A stretch of DNA of 13,240 nucleotides, taken from the NCBI GenBank assembly GCA_051439375.1, contig JBFRWB010000069.1, forward strand, positions 1 to 13,240, written 5' to 3'. Below the pieces are notes generated by a model that saw only the letters and a program-made list of their open reading frames with translations, was not told the origin of the DNA and did not search any database. The DNA comes from JBGTGT01 sp051439375. GTDB taxonomy: Bacteria; Cyanobacteriota; Cyanobacteriia; Cyanobacteriales; Microcystaceae. Below, piece by piece: positions 1 through 5,579 of the stretch. The position numbers and the translations under genes are program-made. Within the stretch, counting starts at the first letter, position 1, and each line of letters starts with the position of its first letter.

Positions 1-204
1 GCTTTCTATACATTGGTCATTGTGGTACAGGCATCTTGCCTGTTTTCCGTGAAAAGAGTTTATCTTGCACCACCTCCAACACTCGCCTTGAAATGAATTT
101 CAAGGCTTATCAGTAGCGTTCAATAAATTGAACTGGAGTTCGTGAAGATAGTTATCTTTAGATAACGATACCTGTTAGCCCTGTCAATTTATTGCAGGGC
201 GGTG
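1..204. repeat. Five-hairpin direct repeat, copy 1
   Basis: This is the first of two copies of a structured element; the second is at 1720-1925. It may run past the left edge. Five perfect or near-perfect hairpins follow each other: H1 27-43 (ACAGGCA/TGCCTGT, loop TCT), H2 85-106 (GCCTTGAAAT/ATTTCAAGGC, loop GA), H3 118-133 (GTTCAAT/ATTGAAC, loop AA), H4 151-166 (GTTATCT/AGATAAC, loop TT) and H5 178-200 (GCCCTG-t-CAAT/ATTGCAGGGC, loop TT). CAACAC at 77-82 can also pair with GTGTTG at 202-207, which would close H2-H5 into a cloverleaf-like multi-branch fold. No long open frame lies in it and no terminal inverted repeats or transposase were seen. It could be a non-autonomous repetitive element or an RNA gene; which strand is transcribed cannot be told. 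Confidence 0.85.
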
Positions 205-255
205 TTGCTGGCATAATTTTCTCCCCATTAAAAAAGAGCTTAATTTTTATAATTT

Positions 256-285
256 AGTAGGCTTAATTCATGAGTTATCCCTACT
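256..285 (-). other. Hairpin just downstream of hicB
   Basis: AGTAGG (256-261) pairs with CCTACT (280-285) around an 18-nt loop. A wider inverted pair, TCCCCA (222-227) and TGGGGA (285-290), overlaps it by one base. Lying 15 bases past the hicB stop codon it may mark the 3' end of the hicAB transcript, but no T-run follows on the minus strand, so it is not a standard intrinsic terminator. Confidence 0.3.
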
Positions 286-299
286 GGGGAAAATAACGG

Positions 300-533
300 T
301 TATTCTGAACTAACAGAAGATGATAATTGAGAAAAGGGTTTTTCTGGGGTTTTATTCAAAGCGTGACAATCTGCTATATACTCATCAATCACCCGATGAA
401 AAGTTTGTTCTAACTCATCAACAGATAAACTATCAAAGACAATTATATCGTTGATATTAATGACACGACCAAAGAATAAACGGTCTTCGTCATCATACTC
501 AATCTTTGCTTCGTACCCTTTGTATTGCATCAT
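300..533 (-). CDS. hicB: HicB-family antitoxin, lacking the C-terminal DNA-binding domain
   Basis: This is the antitoxin partner of the HicA toxin encoded just upstream. HicB proteins have an RNase H-like fold that blocks HicA, normally followed by a ribbon-helix-helix or helix-turn-helix region that binds the operon promoter. The 77 aa here match the first part: KGYEAKIEYDDEDRLFFGRV (5-24), a central DSLSVDELEQTFHRVIDEY segment, and a tail ending TPEKPFS. In longer cyanobacterial relatives this tail leads into GKF-type ribbon-helix-helix sequence; here it ends after ten serine-rich residues (QLSSSVSSE). Its ATG follows the hicA stop codon with no gap (TAA-ATG), so the two are translationally coupled; a second ATG follows at once. 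Either the protein is a naturally short HicB or it has lost its DNA-binding part. The family call is from motif resemblance. Confidence 0.8.
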   Translation of the reverse strand: MMQYKGYEAKIEYDDEDRLFFGRVININDIIVFDSLSVDELEQTFHRVIDEYIADCHALNKTPEKPFSQLSSSVSSE

Positions 534-782
534 TTAGATTCCTGCTTTAATTAAAAATTCACGGATGGCCTTAATTTGGTATCTTTTTAATTCTTTTTGA
601 GGGTGAGGAGAATGAATATTAAGAGAAATATCATTAATATCAAATCTCACTCTTGAACCATTTCCTTGAGTCACTGTACCTCCTATCGCTTTAATTAAAC
701 TTACCACGTCATCCCAAAGGATATTACGTCGAATGGGTTCAGCGAAAAGAGCATCATAGATTTTACGCTGTTTTTTGTTCAT
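534..782 (-). CDS. hicA: HicA-family mRNA interferase toxin (GSRVRF variant)
   Basis: HicA toxins are small double-stranded-RNA-binding-fold ribonucleases that cut mRNA and are neutralised by HicB. The 82 aa show the variant pattern common in cyanobacteria and proteobacteria: MNKKQRKIYDALFAEPIRRN at the start, GNGSRVRF at 40-47, IHSPHPQKELK at 56-66, and a C-terminal helix ending EFLIKAGI. In classic HicA a histidine follows the glycine-serine (GSHH type); here that place is arginine, and the histidines are instead H57 and H60. The toxin gene is first, then hicB with zero spacing, the usual hicAB order. No strong Shine-Dalgarno sequence precedes the ATG. It sits between the two copies of the five-hairpin repeat, as expected of a mobile stability module. 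Confidence 0.85.
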   Translation of the reverse strand: MNKKQRKIYDALFAEPIRRNILWDDVVSLIKAIGGTVTQGNGSRVRFDINDISLNIHSPHPQKELKRYQIKAIREFLIKAGI

Positions 783-897
783 TAACCTATGATACTCAAT
801 AATGCTGTTTTGGTAGAATTAATTTGTCTAAGAAGTTAGAATGCAGAATTTAGAATTAAAAGACTGATTGAATGTAGGGTTATACAATCAAAAAACG

Positions 898-925
898 CTG
901 AACCCTGAACCCTGAACTCTGAACC
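898..925. repeat. Heptanucleotide tandem repeat (CTGAACC x4)
   Basis: Four contiguous 7-bp units read CTGAACC, CTGAACC, CTGAACT and CTGAACC. This is the short tandemly repeated repetitive (STRR) class known from cyanobacterial intergenic DNA. It lies six bases past the stop codon of the PEP-CTERM gene. Confidence 0.85.
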
Positions 926-931
926 CTTATT

Positions 932-1590
932 CTATTTTTGTTTTTTCTTACGAGAAAGGAGTCCAAGGCCACCAACTGCAAATAAACCAATTAACGCAGA
1001 GGGTTCAGGGGTAGTTGCAGCACCCTCGGAGATGTTTAATTGTAAGGCATCAGTCAGGAAGAAACCACCAGTCGTACCAGTAGTCTCGGAAAGATAATTT
1101 CCCTCAATTAGTTGATTAAGGTCAACGTTAAGCGTAACCGTACCAGAGATGGAAATGGTGTCACCCGATGTAGCACTTAAGGCAGAAGTTTCTGTCCGAA
1201 ACCCTAAGTCATCCTCCGTAGGATCATCATCCAGAAAGATACCCCCCAATGCTTCGGAACCGCTTCCTGTAGTGATAGTCGCAGACCCTGATACAACAGC
1301 AAAAGATTGGTTACTGATAAGAGCATCCGCAATAAAATTACCATCGTTAGGACTTATCATCTGGATTGTGTCACTATTGGAAGGAAAATCAGCGTTTGGA
1401 AAAACTCGGAACGTACCTGAAAGACGTGCAGTATCCGAACCTGAAAATGTCCATGTGGTAAACCCTGCACCCGGTGTTCCTGTGACATCAACAATGTGAG
1501 CAGCTTTCGCTTCTGGGATAGCAGCGACAGACAGAAGGGCAATTAGGCTACCCCCCCCCCGATTTTTGCAAATAATTGAGCGTTTTTCAT
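932..1590 (-). CDS. PEP-CTERM sorting-domain secreted protein, frameshifted at a poly-G tract in the signal peptide
   Basis: The protein would be exported by Sec, anchored by its C-terminal tail and processed by an exosortase. The C-terminus shows the full signal: TTPEPSALIGLF, a short hydrophobic stretch, then SRKKKQK. Starting at ATG 1590-1588 the coding strand reads MKNAQLFAKI, then ten G (1560-1551), then VA and a TAA stop. In the +1 frame after the tract the sequence continues SLIALLSVAAIPEAKA, an ideal hydrophobic core with an AKA cleavage site, then AHIVDVTG and an unbroken frame to 932. With 8 or 11 G the whole reads as 218 or 219 aa. The ATG at 1360 gives only a leaderless 142-aa piece and is unlikely to be the real start. 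The mature region is rich in Thr, Ser and Gly with no recognised enzyme domain. A candidate promoter lies at 1612-1639. Whether the shift is biological or a sequencing error cannot be told from one sequence. Confidence 0.8.
1551..1560. repeat. Homopolymer C10 tract (G10 on coding strand), possible phase-variation switch
   Basis: Ten consecutive C are bounded by A1550 and G1561, inside codons 11-14 of the PEP-CTERM gene. Reading frames: 8 or 11 bases give the full-length secreted protein, 9 gives an immediate TAG, 10 (seen here) gives TAA three codons after the tract starts to end. Confidence 0.85.
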
Positions 1591-1611
1591 TGTTTTTTGC
1601 TGTTTAGCTAA

Positions 1612-1639
1612 TGAATAAGTTAATAAAGTTGTCAGTCAA
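1612..1639 (-). promoter_or_regulatory. Candidate sigma-70-type promoter of the PEP-CTERM gene
   Basis: On the minus strand TTGACT (1639-1634) and TATTCA (1617-1612) are separated by 16 bases, giving a start point about 15 bases before the ATG at 1590. Its position just upstream of ATG 1590 supports that start rather than the internal ATG at 1360. No clear Shine-Dalgarno sequence follows. Confidence 0.4.
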
Positions 1640-1640
1640 T

Positions 1641-1663
1641 CCTTAAGGGTTTGTGCTTAAGCA
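1641..1663. promoter_or_regulatory. Paired palindromes with CTTAAG core upstream of the PEP-CTERM promoter
   Basis: CCTTAAGG (1641-1648) and TGCTTAAGCA (1654-1663) are perfect palindromes whose centres are 14 bases apart, directly upstream of the candidate -35 box. A third CTTAAG is at 1715-1720. The arrangement would suit a dimeric regulator, but the factor is unknown. Confidence 0.3.
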
Positions 1664-1719
1664 TTGTTGAACAGTTGTAAGGTAACATGGGGTTGCTGAC
1701 AAAATCAATATTTTCTTAA

Positions 1720-1925
1720 GCTTTCCATCCATAAGTCATTGTGGTACAGGCATCTTGCCTGTTTTCCGTGAAAAGAGTTTATCTTGCACCACCTCCAACA
1801 CTCGCCTTGAAATGAATTTCAAGGAACCAATAGTTAACGTTCAATAAATTGAACTAGCGTTCGTGAAGATAGTTATCTTTAGATAACGATACCTGTTAGC
1901 CCTGTCAATTCATTGCAGGGCGGTG
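1720..1925. repeat. Five-hairpin direct repeat, copy 2
   Basis: This copy aligns with 1-204 in the same orientation. Bases 1735-1824 are identical to 16-105. The rest differs only in the linker between H2 and H3 (14 bases here, 12 in copy 1), two bases between H3 and H4, and one base in the H5 loop. All five stems are intact: H1 1746-1762, H2 1805-1824, H3 1839-1854, H4 1872-1887, H5 1899-1921. The possible closing stem of copy 1 is not kept here (the bases after GGTG differ). Confidence 0.85.
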
Positions 1926-2019
1926 GGGTTTGCACTACTATCAATATATATTGCTAAATTAACTGTTTCTGACGATTTGATACAATGAACTTTAACGATT
2001 ATTCAGGTAAGATAAATCC

Positions 2020-2139
2020 ATGATCGCAGAGCCTCAAATCCAAACTGATCGCCTCTTTTATCCCGATAGCAACGATGAACAGATGGCAGATAATACACAA
2101 CAGTTTACGTCTTCCTGCCATACGATGGGATTCTATTAA
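2020..2139 (+). pseudogene. Uma2-family endonuclease, N-terminal remnant
   Basis: An ATG at 2020 opens a 39-codon frame whose first 29 residues resemble the start of Uma2 (DUF820, PD-(D/E)XK-like) proteins that are abundant in cyanobacteria: MIAEPQIQTDRLFYPDSND followed by EQMADNTQQF. In intact members about 160 more residues follow; here the match ends at about 2106 and a stop follows at 2137. It abuts an opposite-strand remnant of the C-terminal part of the same family. The assignment rests on remembered family patterns. Confidence 0.6.
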
Positions 2140-2223
2140 GGTAGGGATATCTGAAATTTTGAGATTAGGAAAAACTAAACTTTGTTTTGTTTCAATATAG
2201 TCTGCTCCTTCTAAATGGCTTGT
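2101..2223 (-). pseudogene. Uma2-family endonuclease, C-terminal remnant (opposite strand)
   Basis: The minus strand is open from 2223 after an in-frame TAA (2226-2224) and reads SHLEGADYIETKQSL, then VFPNLKISDIPTLIES, then HRMAGRRKL. This resembles the last part of Uma2 proteins, with a final strand, an FPxL motif and an Arg-rich end. It has no start codon of its own. Its end overlaps the breakpoint of the plus-strand N-terminal remnant within a few bases (2101-2109). Confidence is limited because the stretch is only about 40 residues. Confidence 0.45.
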
Positions 2224-2252
2224 TTAAAATATTCATGATAGCTTAACCTAAT

Positions 2253-3212
2253 TTACTCGAATGTTTCACAAATTGGTGTGATAACAATTTTACCCACTGT
2301 TCTTCCCGTTTCGCTATACTGATGAGCTTGTTTAATTCCTTCGAGGGGAAACCTTTGATCAATAATTACTTTAAGATGTTTCTCATCAATGAGTCGATTC
2401 AATTCTTTTAAATCTTTATTATTAGACTGGGCTAAAATGACTTTTGCTTTTTTCCCCCCAAAGACAAAACTTCTCACAATAGGAAGGAAATTTTGCCAAC
2501 TGGGTAACGTTGTAATATAAATACCTTTATCCGTTAAACAGGAGAGACATTCAGCAAAGGTTCGTTTACCCACAGCATCAAGGATCAGGTCATATTTAAC
2601 GCCTTCTTGGGTAAAATCCTGCTGAGAGTAATCAATAACTCTATCTGCCCCTAATTCTTCTACTAAGGCTTGATTTTTACTGCTGCAAACCCCTGTCACC
2701 CTTGTTTCTAACGCCTTCGCAATTTGCACCGCAAATGTTCCTACCCCTCCTGATGCCCCATTAATAAGAACATTCATTCCTCCTTGCACCTTACCCAGAT
2801 CACATAAAGATTGTAAAGCCGTTAAAGCAGCAATAGGAAGGGCTGCTGCTGCTTCAAAAGCAAGTTTGGGGGATTTTAAGGCGATTTGCTCCTCAGAAAT
2901 CGTTAAATATTGAGCATAAGCCCCCCCATTGATTGGGTTAACAAACCCATAGACTTCATCGCCGACTTGATAATCTTGTACTTTTGCGCCAACTTGTCTG
3001 ACAATTCCGGCAAAATCTGCCCCTAAGCGCAAAGGAAAACGATTTCCCGACAATAACTTGACATAACCCTGTCGAATCTTCCAGTCAACAGGGTTAACAC
3101 TCGATGCTTTCACTTCAACCAGTAACTCATTCCCTTGGGGAATCGGTTTTTCAACCTCAGCAACGTCTAAAACATCAATTGTCCCGTAAGCATTAATTTG
3201 AACCGCTTTCAT
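2253..3212 (-). CDS. Zinc-free MDR oxidoreductase (quinone oxidoreductase-like NAD(P)-dependent dehydrogenase)
   Basis: This 319-aa cytoplasmic enzyme belongs to the medium-chain dehydrogenase/reductase superfamily and probably reduces a quinone, enone or aldehyde with NADPH. The N-terminal GroES-like domain covers about 1-125 (MKAVQINAYG, VKASSVNPVDWKIRQGY, ADFAGIVRQVG, GDEVYGFVN). The Rossmann domain follows, with the family signature NGASGGVGTFAVQIAK at 151-166. The GHE motif and cysteine cluster of zinc alcohol dehydrogenases are absent, which points to the quinone-reductase branch. The length is typical (about 310-340). The ATG at 3212 is 23 bases past the guaB3 stop, so it is likely co-transcribed with guaB3. 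The substrate cannot be told from sequence. Confidence 0.88.
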   Translation of the reverse strand: MKAVQINAYGTIDVLDVAEVEKPIPQGNELLVEVKASSVNPVDWKIRQGYVKLLSGNRFPLRLGADFAGIVRQVGAKVQDYQVGDEVYGFVNPINGGAYAQYLTISEEQIALKSPKLAFEAAAALPIAALTALQSLCDLGKVQGGMNVLINGASGGVGTFAVQIAKALETRVTGVCSSKNQALVEELGADRVIDYSQQDFTQEGVKYDLILDAVGKRTFAECLSCLTDKGIYITTLPSWQNFLPIVRSFVFGGKKAKVILAQSNNKDLKELNRLIDEKHLKVIIDQRFPLEGIKQAHQYSETGRTVGKIVITPICETFE

Positions 3213-3235
3213 TAGTTATTGTCCATTCTTGCAGG

Positions 3236-4399
3236 CTATTTACCCATTCCGAGTTGTTGGGCTTTCTGATAGACTTTCCCTTCCGTTAACAAAGAAGGCG
3301 CAATGACGACTTCTACTTGCTGCATTTCTTTGAGGTTTTTCGCCCCTAATGTCCCCATACTGGTTTGCAACGCCCCTAATAAATTATGAGTCCCATCGTC
3401 TAATTTAGCAGGGCCAGTGAGAATTTCAGCGATCGTTCCCGTTTTTCCCACATTAATGCGAGTTCCACGGGGCAAAACAGGGCTAGGGGTAGCCATTCCC
3501 CAATGATACCCTCGTCCGGGGGCTTCGGCCGCTCTGGCAATGGGAGATCCAATCATGACTGCATCTGCACCACAGGCGATACATTTACAAATATCTCCCC
3601 CTGTCACAATTCCGCCATCGGCAATGACAGGCACATAACGTCCGCTTTCTTGGAAATAATCGTCTCTTGCCCCCGCACAGTCGGCTACCGCCGTGGCTTG
3701 GGGAATACCGACCCCTAACACCCCACGAGAGGTACAAGCAGCCCCAGGGCCAATGCCCACTAAGACGGCGGCTGCACCAGTTTTCATTAAATCTAAAGTG
3801 ACATCATAGGTAACACAGTTCCCTAAAATGACGGGCATGGGCATTTCTTGGCAAAATTTAGCTAAATCTAGGGGTTGAATGGTTTCTGGCATCAAATGGG
3901 CTGTAGAAACCACGGTAGCTTGCACAAAAACTAAATCAGCCCCGGCTTCGGCGACGACTTGACCAAATTTAGCTGCCCCGGCCGGGGTTAAACTAACGGC
4001 GGCAATTCCTCCTTGAGATTTAATTTCTTGGATGCGTTGGCTAATTAATGCGGGTTTGACGGGAACGGCATAGAGTTCCTGCATTAAGCTAACAAATTCG
4101 GTGTTTCCTACCGATGCAATACGGTCTAAAATAGGATTCGGATCTTCGTAGCGTGTTTGAATGCCTTCTAGGTTTAAAACCCCGACTGCACCAAGTTCGG
4201 ACAAATGAACGGCCATTTTTGTATCAACAACGCCATCCATTGCACTCGCGAGGATAGGAATGGTGCGCTCAATGCCTCCAATGGTCCAACGGGTATCTGC
4301 TAAACTGGGGTCTAGGGTACGTCCCCCCGGCACTAGGGCAATTTCATCGATACCGTAGGCACGGCGTGCTGTTTTTCCCTTACCAATAATCGTTTCCAC
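3236..4399 (-). CDS. guaB3: GuaB3-family IMP dehydrogenase-related protein
   Basis: GuaB3 proteins are an IMP dehydrogenase clade lacking the regulatory CBS (Bateman) pair; IMPDH makes XMP from IMP with NAD in guanine nucleotide synthesis. The TIM-barrel landmarks are present: ASAMDGVVD near the start, the catalytic-cysteine loop GIGPGAACTSR, the phosphate-binding IADGGI and GADAVMIGSP, and a C-terminal GTLGAKNLKEM. There is no CBS insertion after the early barrel strands. I chose GTG at 4399 (387 aa) because relatives begin close to IIGxGKTARRAYGIDEIALVPG; a TTG at 4420 would add seven residues (MEREKNK) that look like a leader. The purine-rich run just before the GTG could serve as ribosome binding site. 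The MDR gene follows 23 bases later, and cobU is divergent. Confidence 0.92.
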   Translation of the reverse strand: METIIGKGKTARRAYGIDEIALVPGGRTLDPSLADTRWTIGGIERTIPILASAMDGVVDTKMAVHLSELGAVGVLNLEGIQTRYEDPNPILDRIASVGNTEFVSLMQELYAVPVKPALISQRIQEIKSQGGIAAVSLTPAGAAKFGQVVAEAGADLVFVQATVVSTAHLMPETIQPLDLAKFCQEMPMPVILGNCVTYDVTLDLMKTGAAAVLVGIGPGAACTSRGVLGVGIPQATAVADCAGARDDYFQESGRYVPVIADGGIVTGGDICKCIACGADAVMIGSPIARAAEAPGRGYHWGMATPSPVLPRGTRINVGKTGTIAEILTGPAKLDDGTHNLLGALQTSMGTLGAKNLKEMQQVEVVIAPSLLTEGKVYQKAQQLGMGK

Positions 4400-4478
4400 C
4401 TTGTTCTTCTCTCTTTCCAAGTCTATTTAGGCTAGATTAACAAATTTTGGCACAATTGAAAATAGTGGGTAGTTTATT

Positions 4479-5012
4479 ATGGCGATTATTTTAGTGACAG
4501 GGGCTGCTCGTTCGGGAAAAAGCGATTGGGCAGAAAAGCTGGCAACCCATCAAGAAAATCAGGTTATTTATCTGGCAACGGCTCAAATCGATCCCAATGA
4601 TGAGGAATGGCAAGCTCGTATTACTGCCCATGTGCTACGTCGTCCCCCAGATTGGCAAACGGTTCATTGTCCTTTGTTGTTAGCAGATACCTTAAAGGAG
4701 TCTCCTCAGCATTCTTGCTTATTAGTCGATTCTTTGGGAACATGGACGGCTAATTTTTTGGAACAATCTGAGGAGGAATGGGGGAAAATGGTCGAGCAAT
4801 TGCTGATAACCGTTAAGGATATACCTAATTTAATGATTTTTGTGGCTGAAGAAACGGGTTGGGGGGTGGTTCCTGCTTATGCCATGGGACGACTGTTTCG
4901 CGATCGCTTGGGAAGTCTCACCCGTCGGATGGGTGCGATCGCTGATCATGTCTATTTGGTAACGGGGGGATATGCGTTAGATTTAACCCACTTAGGAGAG
5001 AAGATTGATTAA
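4479..5012 (+). CDS. cobU: Adenosylcobinamide kinase / adenosylcobinamide-phosphate guanylyltransferase
   Basis: CobU (CobP) phosphorylates adenosylcobinamide and then transfers GMP to give AdoCbi-GDP, the activated precursor for joining the lower ligand in cobalamin (pseudocobalamin in cyanobacteria). The 177 aa fit the family size. Visible motifs are the P-loop GAARSGKS (8-15), the histidine region RITAHVLRRPPDW (47-59) where H51 is the likely GMP-carrying residue, VDSLGTW (83-89) as Walker B-like segment, EETGWGVVP (124-132), and RDRLGSLTRRMGAIADHVYLV near the end. It stands alone, divergent from guaB3 with under 80 bases between, so the promoters probably overlap. Two HIP1 octamers lie inside it (4900, 4935). 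No other cobalamin gene is in view. Confidence 0.95.
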   Translation: MAIILVTGAARSGKSDWAEKLATHQENQVIYLATAQIDPNDEEWQARITAHVLRRPPDWQTVHCPLLLADTLKESPQHSCLLVDSLGTWTANFLEQSEEEWGKMVEQLLITVKDIPNLMIFVAEETGWGVVPAYAMGRLFRDRLGSLTRRMGAIADHVYLVTGGYALDLTHLGEKID

Positions 5013-5024
5013 TCGCAAATCTTT

Positions 5025-5059
5025 TAAATTATAACTTGTAAATTATAAATTATAAATTA
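5025..5059. repeat. Heptanucleotide tandem repeat (TAAATTA, about five units)
   Basis: Units are TAAATTA, TAACTTG, then TAAATTA three times, all in 7-bp phase. This STRR-like tract lies just past the cobU stop codon and runs into the end of the ParD-like remnant. Confidence 0.8.
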
Positions 5060-5153
5060 CGAATTTTCTCCATACATTTTTGTAATTAGTTTTCTCAGTT
5101 TTTAGTTTGTCTTGAACAAATTTTTCCTGTTCAGCACTCAGAATAATTGACAT
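5043..5153 (-). pseudogene. ParD-like antitoxin, N-terminal remnant
   Basis: The 36-codon frame starts MSIILSAEQEKFVQDKLKTE and then KTNYKNVWRK. The first 20 residues follow the pattern of ParD/CC2985-type antitoxins (M-x-I-x-L-[ST]-x-E-Q-E-x-F-[IV]-x-x-x-L), whose next segment would normally be a G-K-Y-x-[ST]-x-E-E-V-I helix. Here the frame runs into the AT heptamer repeat and stops. Family members have about 75-90 residues. No ParE toxin gene is present. Reading it as a short functional peptide cannot be excluded. Confidence 0.5.
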
Positions 5154-5243
5154 TTTTAAATAATGAGTTGTGATTAAATCAATCTTTTTGATAGTGTTTT
5201 TGCATATCAGCCTCAAAGATAATCAAAAATAATCCTTCTGACT

Positions 5244-5468
5244 TCAAACTTCCGAATTGTATTTTTTATTCAATCTTTCTATTTCTTCATCGGGTGTTCC
5301 CATCCAAAATTCCCCTTCTGGGATGTACATCATCCGAATCTGGATTTGATCACTGATTTTTTCATCTCTATAATAAACTTCATATTGTTGATTTTTAGTG
5401 ATGTTTCCTGCCTTATCAACAAAGACTGTTTTAGGCTTCCAAAGCGTTAGAGAATCTTCTATACTCAT
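5244..5468 (-). pseudogene. Formylglycine-generating-enzyme (SUMF1/FGE-sulfatase) family protein, N-terminal remnant
   Basis: This 74-aa frame contains IQIRMMYIPEGEFWMGTPDEE (43-63), which matches the opening of the FGE-sulfatase domain (pattern L-x-M-V-x-I-P-G-G-x-F-x-M-G-[ST]-P). The preceding TVFVDKAGNITKN segment resembles the short linker often found before that domain in cyanobacteria. Complete members have about 250 residues with a W-rich catalytic C-terminus; nothing of that follows, and the frame ends at NSEV. The ATG at 5468 has a purine-rich AAGGA 9-13 bases upstream. It is therefore probably a truncated relic. Confidence 0.6.
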
Positions 5469-5473
5469 CTTTA

Positions 5474-5542
5474 CTAATCCTTAATTTCAAGTTTGGCTAA
5501 TTTTCTCTCTAATCCCTCTACGCTTTGAGTTAAAAGAATCAT
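5474..5542 (-). other. Possible 22-codon frame before the FGE remnant
   Basis: An ATG at 5542 opens MILLTQSVEGLERKLAKLEIKD and stops 5 bases before the FGE-remnant ATG. Its amphipathic Leu/Lys/Glu pattern suggests a short coiled-coil helix, so it may be the tail of a lost gene or a leader peptide. Its ribosome site is not evident and I recognise no family. Confidence 0.2.
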
Positions 5543-5579
5543 TATTCATCATTGTATAAAAGATTCTGACAGAGATGAA

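Noticed and set aside
1..204. CRISPR array or tRNA gene for the hairpin element
   Set aside because: There are no regularly spaced identical repeats with unique spacers, and no acceptor-stem, anticodon or T-loop pattern.
1149..1499. 116-codon plus-strand open frame
   Set aside because: It is antisense to the PEP-CTERM gene and has no family resemblance.
1357..1542. 61-codon minus-strand open frame (begins MPFCLSLLSQ)
   Set aside because: It is in the wrong frame of the PEP-CTERM gene; the adjacent frame reads a signal peptide and mature protein without a break.
1..1925. Composite transposon with the hairpin elements as insertion sequences
   Set aside because: The repeats have no transposase frame, no terminal inverted repeats and no visible target-site duplication.
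3503..3718. 71-codon plus-strand open frame
   Set aside because: It is antisense inside guaB3, whose motifs on the other strand are unmistakable.
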